Source: Ophiura sarsii (taxonomy: Eukaryota; Echinodermata; Ophiuroidea; Amphilepidida; Ophiuridae). From it: DNA of 64,000 bases. The position numbers were made by a program, and so were the translations under genes. Positions 43,746 through 55,039 of the stretch are shown here, in pieces (the stretch's first letter is position 1; each line of letters begins with the position of its first letter). The notes beneath the pieces were generated by a model that saw nothing but the letters and a program-made list of their open reading frames with translations, ran no database searches and was not told where the DNA came from. Location: positions 60,281,266 through 60,345,265 of the forward strand of contig CM069443.1 in assembly GCA_035610835.1 (NCBI GenBank), given 5' to 3'.

Positions 43746-46105
43746 GAAACTCTTTTATATGAAAGTAGGCGCTAATGAGATATTAGCGGCTAATCAGCTA
43801 TTATCTTAATAGCGAGAATATCCGATATTACGCTAATTTGGACTTAGACTTTTTGGAATTTTTTTAAATTTTTTTTATGAAAGTAGGCGCTAATAAGATA
43901 TTAGCGGCTAATCAGCTATTATCTTAATAGCGAGAATATCCGATATTACGCTAATTTGGACTTAGACTTTTTGGAATTTTTTTTATGAAAGTAGGCGCTA
44001 ATAAGATATTAGCGGCTAATCAGCTATTATCTTAATAGCGAGAATATCCGATATTACGCTAATTTGGACTTAGAGTTTTTTTGAAATTTTTGAAACTCTT
44101 TGATATGAAAGTAGGCGCTAATAAGATATTAGCGGCTAATCAGCTATTATCTTAATAGCGAGAATATCCGATATTACGCTAATTTGGACTTAGAGTTTTT
44201 TTGAATTTATTGAAACTCTTTTATATGAAAGTAGGCGCTAATGAGATATTAGCGGCTATTCAGCTATTATCTTAATAGCGAGAATATCCGATATTACGCT
44301 AATTTGGACTTAGAGGTTTTTTGAAATTTTTGAAACTCTTTTATATGAAAGTAGGCGCTAATAAGATATTAGCGGCTAATCAGCTATTATCTTAATAGCG
44401 AGAATATCCGATATTACGCTAATTTGGACTTAGACTTTTTGGAGAAAATTTTGTTAATTTTTTTTATGAAAGTAGGCGCTAATAAGATATTAGCGGCTAA
44501 TAAGCTATTATCTTAATAGCGAGAATAGCCGATATTACGCTAATTTGGACTTACAGTTTTGTTTGAAATATTTGAAACTCTTTTATGTGAAAGTAGGCGC
44601 TAATAAGATATTAGCGGCTAATCAGCTATTATCTTAATAGCGAGAATATCCGATATTACGCTAATTTGGACTTAGACTTTTTGGAGAAAATTTTGTTAAA
44701 TTTTTTTTATGAAAGTAGGCGCTAATAAGATATTAGCGGCTAATCAGCTATTATCTTAATAGCGAGAATATCCGATATTACGCTAATTTGGACTTAGACT
44801 TTTTGGAGAAAATTTTGTTAAATTTTGTTTATGAAAGTAGGCGCTAATAAGATATTAGCGGCTAATAAGCTATTATCTTAATAGCGAGAATAGCCGATAT
44901 TACGCTAATTTGGACTTAGAGTTTTGTTTGAAATATTTGAAACTCTTTTATATGAAAGTAGGCGCTAATCAGATATTAGCGGCTAATCAGCTATTATCTT
45001 AATAGCGAGAGTTTCCGATAATAACGCTAATTTGGACTTGGACTTTTTGGAAATTATTATTATTATTTTTTATGAAAGTAGGCGCTAATAAGATATTAAC
45101 GGCTAATCAGCTATTATCTTAATAGCGAGAATATCCGATATTACGCTAATTTGGACTTTAAAGTTTTTTTGAATTTATTGAAACTCTTTTATATGAAAGT
45201 AGGCGCTAATAAGATATTAGCGGCTAATCAGCTATTATCTTAATACTATAATAGCGAGAATATTCGATATTACGCTAATTTGGACTTAGAGTTTTTTTGA
45301 ATTTATTGAAACGCTTTTATATGAAAGTAGGCGCTAATAAGATATCAGCGGCTAATCAGCTATTATATTAATAGCGAGAATATCCGATATTACGCTAATT
45401 TGGACTTAGACTTTTTTGAAATTATTATTATTATTTTTTTATGAAAGTAGGCGCTAATAAGATATTAGCGGCTAATCAGCTATTATCTTAATAGCGAGAA
45501 TATCCGATATTACGCTAATTTGGACTTAGACTTTTTGGAAATTATTATTATTATTTTTTATGAAAGTAGGCGCTAATAAGATATTAGCGGCTAATCAGCT
45601 ATTATCTTAATAGCGAGAATATCCGATATTACGCTAATTTGGACTTAGAGTTTTGTTTGAAATATTTGAAACTCTTTTATATGAAAGTAGGCGCTAATCA
45701 GATATAAGCGGCTAATCAGCTATTATCTTAATAGCGAGAATATCCGATATTACATTCCATTCCTGCTTTTATATGAAACTAAACTGACTGTTAAAATTAA
45801 TTGAAAATGGTGCACTCTCGTTGTCATATTGGGTCGTCCGAGACGCGTGGCCAGTGTCGTCTGAGAGGGATTTTTTTTTGAATTTATTGAAACTCTTTTT
45901 TATGAAAGTTGGCGCTAATAAGATATTAGCGGCTAATCAGCTATTATCTTAATATAATAGCGAGAATAGCCGATATTACGCTAATTTGGACTTAGAGTTT
46001 TGTTTGAAATATTTGAAACTATTTATATGAAAGTAGGCGCTAATCAGATATTAGCGGCTAATCAGCTATTATCTTAATAGCGAGAATATCCGATATTACA
46101 TTCCA
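43746..46105 (-). repeat. tandem array A, ~19 units of ~103-122 bp
   Basis: Each unit carries GAAAGTAGGCGCTAATAAGA, TATTAGCGGCTAATCAGCTA, TTATCTTAATAGCGAGAATA, TCCGATATTACGCTAATTTG and a variable T-rich spacer. Two interruptions (about 45752-45880 and 46100-46230) carry a different sequence with TCGTTGTCATATTGGGTCGT. The unit is homologous in inverse orientation to array B. There is no coding. Confidence 0.9.
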
Positions 46106-46610
46106 AGTTCCTGCTTTTATATGAAACTAAACTGACTGTTAAAATTAATTCAAAATGGTGCACTCTCGTTGTCATATTGGGTCGTCCGAGACGCGTGGCC
46201 AGTTGCAGTGTCGTCTGAGAGAAAAATTATTTTTGTTTTGGTTTGTTCATTTAAATGCCGATACCGAGAGTAACCGTTATATGTAAATGAATCTACATTG
46301 AAATGTACGCTGGTGTTACTGATGCTGTTTCAAGGTCAGGAAAAACATTTGTTATGATATTTTCATCGTTAATTGACTGTTAAAAATAATTCAAAGTGAT
46401 GCGCTCTCGTTGCCATATTGGGTCGTCCGAGAAGCGTGACCAGCGTCGTCTGAGAGAGGAATCATTTTCAAGACGCCCCCCGCCCGTTTGATTTGTTTGG
46501 GTTTGCTCATTTAAATGCCGATACCGAGAGTAAACCGTTATATGGAAAATAATCCACATTCAAATGTACGTTGGTGTCACTGATGCTTTTAAAGCTAATG
46601 AAAATCTATT
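46106..46610. repeat. duplicated ~260-bp segment at the end of array A
   Basis: Segments with TATTGGGTCGTCCGAGACGC and CATTTAAATGCCGATACCGA occur twice here; the first also occurs inside array A at 45830. Non-coding. Confidence 0.65.
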
Positions 46611-46794
46611 GCTATGTGTATACCCTTTTTGATCACACCGTGGAGCCAACTACCATCTCACAGTAAGATAATCAATATATGTATAGGCTCTTTATCGCGT
46701 GTATAGTAACAAACATAGTATTAAGTGTCTCACCGATCGTCTTACACTTCATAAATGCATGAATGTAATTCGCTGTCAGCTTAGATCTAGGTAA

Positions 46795-46880
46795 AGATCC
46801 CAAGCGGGCCGAAGGCCCGCCGCGGGCCGGAGGCCCGCGCCCGGCGCAGCCGCCGAGCGAAGCGAGTAGTCCGGGGCATG
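46795..46880. repeat. GC-rich inverted repeat island
   Basis: GCGGGCCGAAGGCCCGCC, GCGGGCCGGAGGCCCGCG and GAGCGAAGCGAG form adjoining stems in otherwise AT-rich sequence. Compare 39590-39640. Confidence 0.65.
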
Positions 46881-47639
46881 GGCGGATTCACAACTACGTA
46901 TGCTCACATGGTTATATATTCGGGGTATTGGGTAGGCACGATACCAGTGCTATGTCAGCTGTATTATAAACAATGTCAACAATTAAGCATGAACAAGGGA
47001 TTTGAAACGAAATAAATTATTAAGGGAGTGGTAGGCCTATGCTTTTTTATTTATTTTGATAAAGTTGCCCCTCTACGGTTATATAACTTTCATGTTTCTC
47101 TAATTATACTAACACTTATGTTAAATCAAAGTTTACTTGTGAGTCCGTTCTCTAATTAGAAGCCGTGGCACAAAATACAAAACTGCGAAACGGATTCATA
47201 ACTCGCCAATAAATTCTTCTATCTTGTCTATTAACTTTTTACTGTTTGGGAACCATCTTAGTTATTATGCTTTAGACAATAAAGTAATGGATTAAAACTT
47301 AGTGATAGTGATAATTTACATAAGCCGACCCCCTCAAATCAACCCGGAAAGGAACGCTAAACATGTTTTTTTTTTTTTTAGCTGTACTTAATAATGAACA
47401 GAGGGCACTCTCTGGCAAAGATCACATAATATGCCTTTAATTGGTTGGTTTGAGATGTCTTAGTCTTTAAAATTGATTTGTTAATGATTGACATTATTGA
47501 GCACTGTATGTACATCAGAACGCAAATAAATGTGTTATTAAAGATTAGGAATAAAAATGATATGCTTTCCGAGTTCGTTACTTAGGCGACTATGTGGCTT
47601 CGACCCTTACAATAAAGAGTCGTTGCCAGAATGCGGTCC
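46881..47639. other. non-coding, one MITE tail
   Basis: No gene is seen. 47393-47436 (CAGAGGGCACTCTCTGG..CACATAATATGCCT before TTAA) is the right end of the MITE family at 62320-62691. Confidence 0.5.
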
Positions 47640-49690
47640 CACAATGCATAGCACGTGGTTTTACATTTAAAGAACGACCCATATCCTATGTTACAAACCT
47701 CTCTACTTTGACAAACTTGTCACATAATACGGAGCTTTTAAATTTATAGGCGGGGCTTTTAAAGAAAAACCAAAAATATATTTCATTTATCGGTCCCTTA
47801 ATGCAAATATCATTTATATCATTTTTTGTAAAGAGAAGGTAGGGTATTCTAAAGCTTACCCAATCCGGTCCCACAATGCATACAACGTGGTTTTACATTT
47901 AAAGAACGACCCATATCCTATGTTACAAACCTCTCTACTTTAACAAACTTGTCACATAATACGGACCTTTTATATTTATAAACGGGGCTTTAAAGAAAAA
48001 CCCAAAATATATTTCATTTATCGGTCCCTTACAGCAAATATCATTTATATCATTTTTTTAAGGCAAACATTTGTACCTAAATTCAATCCCACAATGCATT
48101 GAGTGTGGCTCTTAATTTAAAGAACGACCCACAGTATATTTTGGCCAGCCTGTCACATGATACGGAAATTCGGTCCCACAATGCATTTTTAAGAGGCAAC
48201 CGCAGATCAATGTATACGGGGCTTATAACAATTTTGTTGTGGCCTTTCATTTTTGAGGGAAGACATTTGTACCTAAATCCAGTCCCAAAATGCATTGAGT
48301 GTGGTAGTTTTTTAAAGAACGACGCATAATCTATTTCAGCTGTCGGTCCCACAATGCAAATGCATTTAGTGTGGCTCTTAATTTTGGCCAGCCTGTCACA
48401 TGATACAGAAAATCGGTCCCACAATGCATTGAGTGTCGATCTAAAATTTATAGGCGGGACCTTTAAAGAAAGACCCAAAATATATTTCATTTATCGGTCC
48501 CTCAATGCAAATATCATTTATCATTTTTTTTAAGGCAGACATTTGTACCTAAATTCAATCCCACAATGCATTGAGTGTGGCTCTTAATTTAAAGAACGAC
48601 CCACAGTATATTTTGGCCAGCCTGTCACATGATACGGAAATTCGGTCCCACAATGCATTTTTAAGAGGCAACCGCAGATCAAAGTATACGGGGCTTATAA
48701 CAATTTTGTCGTGGCCTTTCATTTTTGAGGGAAGACATTTGTACCTAAATCCAGTCCCAAAATGCATTGAGTGTGGTAGTTTTTTAAAGAACGACGCATG
48801 ATCTATTTTAGCTGTCGGTCCCACAATGCAATATCAAGAGGCAGCCACATATATAATCTATTTTGAGCGATATACGACCCGTGGCCACACCTGACACATG
48901 ATGCGTTGAGTGTGGTAGTTTTTTAAAGAACGACGCATAATCTATTTCAGCTGTCGGTCCCACAATGCAATATCGGGAGGCAGCCACATATATAATCTAT
49001 TTCGAGCAACATACGACCCGTGGCCACACCTGACACATGATACAATAATTTGGTCCGACGGGGCTTAAATATAGCTGGGCATTTTAAAGAACGACGCATA
49101 GTATATCATTAGCTATCGGTCCCACAATGCAATATTAAGAGGTAGCCACCAAATATAACATATTTTGGCCACCTCACACAATGCAATTAAGGAAAAGTCA
49201 TTTGTACCTTAATTCAGTCCCACAATTCCATAGAGTGTGGCTCTTAATCTAAAGAACGACCCATAGTCTATTTTGGCCAACCTGTCACATGATACAGAAA
49301 TTCGCTCCCACAATGCATTTTTAAGAGGCAACCGCAGATCAATGTATACGGGGCTTATCATTTTTTTAAGGAAGACATGTACCTAAATTCAGTCCCACAA
49401 TGCATTGAGTGACAATGCATAGAGTGTGGCTCTTAATAAAGTACGACCCATAGTCTATTTTGGCCAACCAGTCACATGATACAGAAATTCGCTCCCACAA
49501 TGCATTTTTAAGAGGCAACCGCAGATCAATGTATACGGGGCTTATCATGTTTTTAAGGAAGACATTTGTACCTCCATCCAGTCCCAAAATGCATTGAGTG
49601 TGGTAGTTTTTTAAAGAACGACGCATAATATATTTAAGCTGTCGGTTGTAGGCCTACCTAAATTCAGTCCCATAATGCATAGAATGTGGC
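47640..49690. repeat. complex array C with ~20 CCCACAATGCA words
   Basis: Higher-order repeats carry TCCCACAATGCATTGAGTGT, TTAAAGAACGACCCA, GCCAGCCTGTCACATGATAC and AGGCAACCGCAGATCAATGT. Large blocks recur at 48060-48350 and 48530-48820. The ORFs at 48083-48490 and 48555-48824 are repeat translations, differing between copies by indels, not genes. Confidence 0.8.
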
Positions 49691-49766
49691 TGTGGATTAT
49701 ATAAAATATCTGAAACCCCGGGTCATCAGGTGGATTTTTAGCTAGAAGCCGGCACGTCAGAGTGTA

Positions 49767-50606
49767 GGGGAGATGCGGGAGAGTTGAGCCACCGGGAGAG
49801 TTGAACCACCCCCTATAACTCGAAAAGTAGTAACTTACTAAAATTTATATTGGCATATATTGTTATATAGCATCAATACGACATTCTTAGTGTTAAACTC
49901 TACTGTCATGTGTGCTCAGTATCAAAGATACCTAAACAAAATCATTTTTTTCACGTTTGAGTGAAAAATAGAAAAATAAATGTTTTGTCTTTTTTCCCAT
50001 AGCAAGACCTAGAATATAATAGCGGTAATTTGTTTATTGAAGGGGGTATATATGACCATTATTTTAGAGAACTATTGTAAACTACCAAACGTTCTACACC
50101 AGACAGGATTGGGTTATTTACAAAATGGTCACCATGAGGAGAGTTGAGCCATTGGTCATGGGGAGAGTTGAGCATAGGGAAAACATGTAGTAACATTTTG
50201 ATTTTTGGACTAAAGGTGAAAAATGTATAATAAATGAGAGAAAATGTTATTTTGTGCCATGATAATAACAATTGAGCACCATATTTACTTTAAGGATTAA
50301 TAAATCAAAAGTTGAAAAAATATGATTTTGTTTTTTTCACCAGCCATTGACTTATCATGCTGGCTCAACTCTCCTGTAATGGTGGCTCAACTCTCCCATA
50401 CTGTAGGGAGAGTTGAGCCACTTTACCAATTTTTGTCAAACCTTTTGTATAAATAAGCCTTAACTGCTATCCCAACTGTTATTGTTTCACAACGAAAACA
50501 ACACTCTAAAGTTTATCTTACACTAATTTTTTACAGGTTTGTACTTTTCTTCCGCATATGGTGACACAAAATATAAAAAATGGCTCAACTCTCCCGCATC
50601 TCCCCT
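49767..50606. mobile_element. TA-flanked inverted-repeat element
   Basis: Termini GGGGAGATGCGGGAGAGTTG followed by AGCCA are perfect inverses, 25 bases each, flanked by TA on both sides (49765-49766 and 50607-50608). The interior repeats GGGAGAGTTGAGCC several times in both orientations (49793, 50137, 50160, 50365, 50385, 50405). A TA target suggests a Tc1/mariner-type mobiliser. No transposase ORF is present. Confidence 0.8.
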
Positions 50607-50608
50607 AC

Positions 50609-51334
50609 TGATTTTGTTACTAATAAGTCGGCTTTTACCCGTGCATGCAACGTGTGTGTAAATCGGTCCGTAAATTATGTTTCAGTTAAAATCACGTATT
50701 TTCTTTTTGAAACATTAAATATACATTCTTAGGAATACGCAGAACACAAATTTGACACAAAAACAATAATGATTAGTTTCATTTGCTACCATTCTTTCCG
50801 TCAAATAGGAACTATTATCGTACTCAACTTTTCCGGAAGTGCCGCGTATTATCGAATTAGTGGTGTACGCCCTGGAAGAGCAAGTTTTTTCTTCAAAAGT
50901 CATATCAATCATATACCATTGTTTTCAGTGTTAAATTTTAAGATTAAATGCCAAATCTTATAGAATTCTGAAATATAGTTTTAGAGATGTAGTCATTTGA
51001 AAAGGCGTATCGCCATTCGTAAATTTGTATTTAGCGCGGTTTTTTTTAAAACTCTCCACGCGTGGAAATATACATATGAAGTGCTATCTCCAGTAGATAG
51101 CATGCCCGTGCATCGGCAAGTTTTGTGATTATTACTGTATGAATGTCATGGAAACAGTTCGAAAAATGAACAATATGAGAATATAAACCCATTTTGCCCA
51201 AAAGCTAAGCATTTTATGTGATTAATGACATACTAGTGGACATAATAGCCACCAAATATAACATATTTTGGCCACCTCACACAATGCATTTAAGGAAAAG
51301 TCATTTGTACCTAAATTCAGTCCCACAATAATAT
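50609..51334. other. non-coding; array C fragment at right
   Basis: No gene is recognised. 51240-51330 repeats array C (CACACAATGCATTTAAGGAA, TTCAGTCCCACAAT) just before array B. Confidence 0.5.
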
Positions 51335-53115
51335 CGTCAATAGCGGATATTTTTGCTATTAAGATAATATCTGATTAGCCGGTAATATCTTAATAGCGTC
51401 CGTTTGAAAGACAAAAAGTTCAGAGTTTCAAAAAGTTTTTTCTTTTGAAATAGCAAAATTGCGTAAATACCGGATATTTTGGCTATTAAAATAATCTAAT
51501 TAGCCGCTAATATCTTAATAACGTCCGTTTGAAAGACAAACAGTTCCGATTTAAAAAAATAGCTATATTGCGACAATATCGGATATTGTGGCTATTAAGA
51601 TAATATCTAATTAGCCGATAATATCTTAATAGCGTTCGTTTGAAAGACAAAAAGTTCCGAGTTTCAAAAAAAATAAAAATATATAAATTGCGTCAATATC
51701 GGATATTTTGGCTATTAAGATAATATCAAATTAGCCGCTAATAGGGCTATCTTAATATCGTCCGTTTGAAAGACAAGAAGTTCCGAGTTTCAAAAAAAAT
51801 AAAAAAATCGAAATTGCTGAATATCTAAACAACTTATCTAAATATCTAAATATCTTATTAGCGTCAATATCGGATATTTTGGCTATTAAGATAATATCTA
51901 ATTAGCCGCTAATATCTTAATAGCGTCCGTTTGAAAGACAAAAAGTTCCGAGTTTAAAAAAAAATGAAAATATCTAAATTGCGTCAATATCGGATATTTT
52001 GGCTATTAAGATAATATCTAATTAGCCGCTAATATCTTAATAGCGTCCGTTTGAAAGACAAAAAGTTCCGAGTTTAAAAAAAATGAAAATATCTAATCTT
52101 AATATCTTAATATAAAAATATCTTATTAGCGTATTATCTTAATATCTTAATAGCGTAATATCATAGCTAATCAGATATTCTTGAGGTTAATATCTAAATA
52201 GCTAAATAGCTTAATATCTAAACCTAATATCTAAATATCTTAATAGCTGAATATCTAAACCACTATCTAAATATCTAAATATCTTATTAGCGTCAATATC
52301 GGATATTTTGGCTATTAAGATAATATCTAATTAGCCGCTAATATCTTAATAGCGTCCGTTTGAAAGACAAAAAGTTCCGAGTTTCAAAAAAAATGAAAAT
52401 ATCTAAATTGCGTCAATATCGGATATTTTGGCTATTAAGATAATATCTAATTAGCCGCTAATATCTTAATAGCGTCCGTTTGAAAGACAAAAAGTTCCGA
52501 GTTTCAAAAAAAATGAAAATATCTAAATTGCGTCAATATCGGATATTTTGGCTATTAAGATAATATCTAATTAGCCGCTAATATCTTAATAGCGTCCGTT
52601 TGAAAGACATAAAGTTCCGAGTTTCAAAAAAAAAAAAAATAGCTAAATTGCGTCAATATCGGATATTTTGGCTATTAAGATAATATCTAATTAGCCGCTA
52701 ATATCTTATCTAAATATCTAAATATCTTAATAGCGTAATAGGCCTATCTTAATATCTTAATATCTTATTAGCGTATTATCTTAATATCTTAGTAGCGTAA
52801 TATCATAGCTAATCAGATATTCTTGAGGTTAATATCTAAATAGCTAAATAGCTTAATATCTAAACCTAATATCTAAATATCTTAATAGCTGAATATCTAA
52901 ACCACTTATCTAAATATCTAAATATCTTATTAGCGTAATATCTTAATATCTTAATAGCGTAATAGCCTAGCTAATCAGATATTCTTGAGGTTAGTATCTA
53001 AATAGCTAAATAGCTTAATATCTAAACCTAATATCTAAATATCTTAATATCTTAATATCTAAATATATTATCTAAATATCTAAATATCTAAATAGCGTAA
53101 TATCCTAGCTAATTA
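51335..53115 (+). repeat. tandem array B, ~10 units plus degenerate tail
   Basis: Units of ~115-120 bp carry GCGTCAATATCGGATATTTT, GGCTATTAAGATAATATCTA, ATTAGCCGCTAATATCTTAA, TAGCGTCCGTTTGAAAGACA and AAAAGTTCCGAGTTTC. Between and after the units, 52090-52260 and 52700-53110 dissolve into short ATCTAAATATCTTAATAGC-like repeats. The central ~60 bases match array A in inverse orientation. Confidence 0.88.
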
Positions 53116-54180
53116 GATATTCTCAAGGATAATACCAAAAAGTTACAATCCCGCACCTTAATGGTAAAGCCTTGCCTGTACTGTATTAGCGTAAAATGTC
53201 GAGACTCACCGGGCGAGAGCAGTGGCGTCATGGGACTCATGTCACAGACGGGGTCACACTGGGGTCACATAATCATGTTTTTCATGAATCTGAGTACCGG
53301 CAGCCTGAAGATGAAAGGAAATATTTGATTGCCGACACTTTGGAACCCGGTAATATATTTTAACGGAATAAATCGTATTAAAAACTGGAAACAATCGCTG
53401 AGTTACGTCATAGCACCAGGCTGCCGTTAGTGGGTTTCGTTTTGAACGCAATAAGAGAGCACCACACCAAATCAATGCGCAATTCGTGTATGCTGTAGTA
53501 GTTCCGGAAAAGCACGAAGACAAGGCTTGTAAATGTGAGGTTTTCGGGCAAATTGTTTCTCCGGGGATGGTATGTTTGTATTTAAATGAACGAGTGGGAC
53601 CTATCCGTTGCACCTACACTGATAAAATACGATATTTTTAATTTATCGACCTAAATAGTGCCCAGGGCGTAAGCACCTGCCTAAATGGTGAACAGGCATG
53701 CCAGAAAACGTGAAAAAGTGGGGGCGCTGTGTGCAGGTCCGTAGCGGAAAATTTAGCTTAATAGCCCCTCATGAAACAAGGCTTAAATTAAAGTTGAGAT
53801 GTTACTGAAAATGGTCATAGGTGACAAGTATGCAATAAATGTTACCGGAGGGTAGAAAAGGTGTCTTGAAATATGGCACTTTTACACGTATTTCAATGAG
53901 AAAGATATTTGGTGTAGTGCGCCCATAATTGGCTCATGCGTGATTACTGTAAACGTGAACATTTTTGCGCTACATTAATTTTCGCTTTTTTCCTGCTCCA
54001 ATCAGCTACCGTGAAAATAAAAACACGCAAATATATTTATTTTGTGCATAATTTTATGTAATGAGCTTTCAATTCAAATTGCGAATTTAAAAACAAGTGA
54101 AGTGGCTGAAAATCAGAGAAGCGTAAATATTTAATCGCCGCGCACAAATTACTATTTTTTACGGTGGCCCTGAAGGGCAA
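53116..54180. other. mixed non-coding, inverted copy of the 3.3-kb repeat
   Basis: 53309-53400 is the inverse of 3330-3440. The ORF at 53254-53613 (minus) crosses this repeat and shows no recognisable domain, so I do not call it a gene. The rest is unassigned. Confidence 0.45.
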
Positions 54181-54390
54181 TGACGAGTTAACTAGTTGAT
54201 GACATGACGAGATAAAAGACAAGATATTTACAACATAATTTTAAGATGACCAGATAATTGACGCGATGATAATTTCAACATAATTTCCAAATGACGAGAT
54301 AAATGACGAGGTGACGAGATAATTTCAAGATGACGTGCTAAATGACTAGATAATTGTGCAACATAATTACAAGATGACGTGATTATTGAC
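54181..54390. repeat. degenerate GATGACGAGATAA tandem repeats
   Basis: ATGACGAGATAA, GATGACCAGATAATTGAC, AATGACGAGATAAATGACGA and ATGACTAGATAATTG follow each other with TTCAACATAATT or TACAACATAATT spacers. Confidence 0.65.
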
Positions 54391-55030
54391 TATAAAACCC
54401 GTTGACGATGCGATCATTCTTCATCATCTATATTGAACTTGAACCAAGTTGACATTTTAACCTTGAACCGCTCATTGGGGGCGCTTGACCTTGAACACTG
54501 AAAATCACAGGGAAAATCAACCTCATAAAACCCTACTCGACTCGAAAGGCACCTATACTACTTTTGTCGTTGCGCTGAATCCATTTTAAACATGCTAGAA
54601 TATAAATTGCCCAACGGGTCTAATATGCCTGCAGCCAACCCGGACTTTAAGCCCGGAAATTAAGGCTGGTTATCCCCCTTGGTCCTGCTTCGGCAAGTAT
54701 CGGGTCATTTTCATAATGTACATGTATATCATAATATCTGCACATCAGGGCACATCAAATGATGTGATTTCTTCTTTAATACGCTTCCGTACCGCAATTA
54801 ATTCATTTACAATCACTGATTTAATGATGTAGGATGGGCGAGGGTTGGGTTGGTAAACGAAATCATGAATATTAATGAATAACACTAACAGTACTCGCTC
54901 GCCTGCTCGGTTGGTTGAAATACACACCACTAATGAACGTTGATCATAACTTATTAATCGGTGTTTTTAGCTTTGCGGGGGGTCCCGGTTCTAGATATAT
55001 TTTGCCCATTGCTCCGCCTACTTTTCACTG
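54391..55030. other. no feature recognised
   Basis: Non-coding by eye. There is a short pyrimidine/purine mix and no repeat boundary. Confidence 0.4.
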
Positions 55031-55039
55031 TGTTATTAT

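Noticed and set aside
43746..46105. CRISPR-like array of regular repeats
   Set aside because: Units are ~103-122 bp with only short variable spacers, in a eukaryotic retrotransposon-rich setting with no cas genes. It is a satellite-type tandem array.
48083..48824. Two long similar minus-strand ORFs (48083-48490 and 48555-48824)
   Set aside because: They are translations of array C repeat units. Both strands are open and the frames differ between units by indels, so there is no sign of coding selection.
53254..53613. 119-codon minus-strand ORF
   Set aside because: It spans a dispersed non-coding repeat present at 3.3 and 59.6 kb, where the frame is not conserved, and no domain is recognisable.
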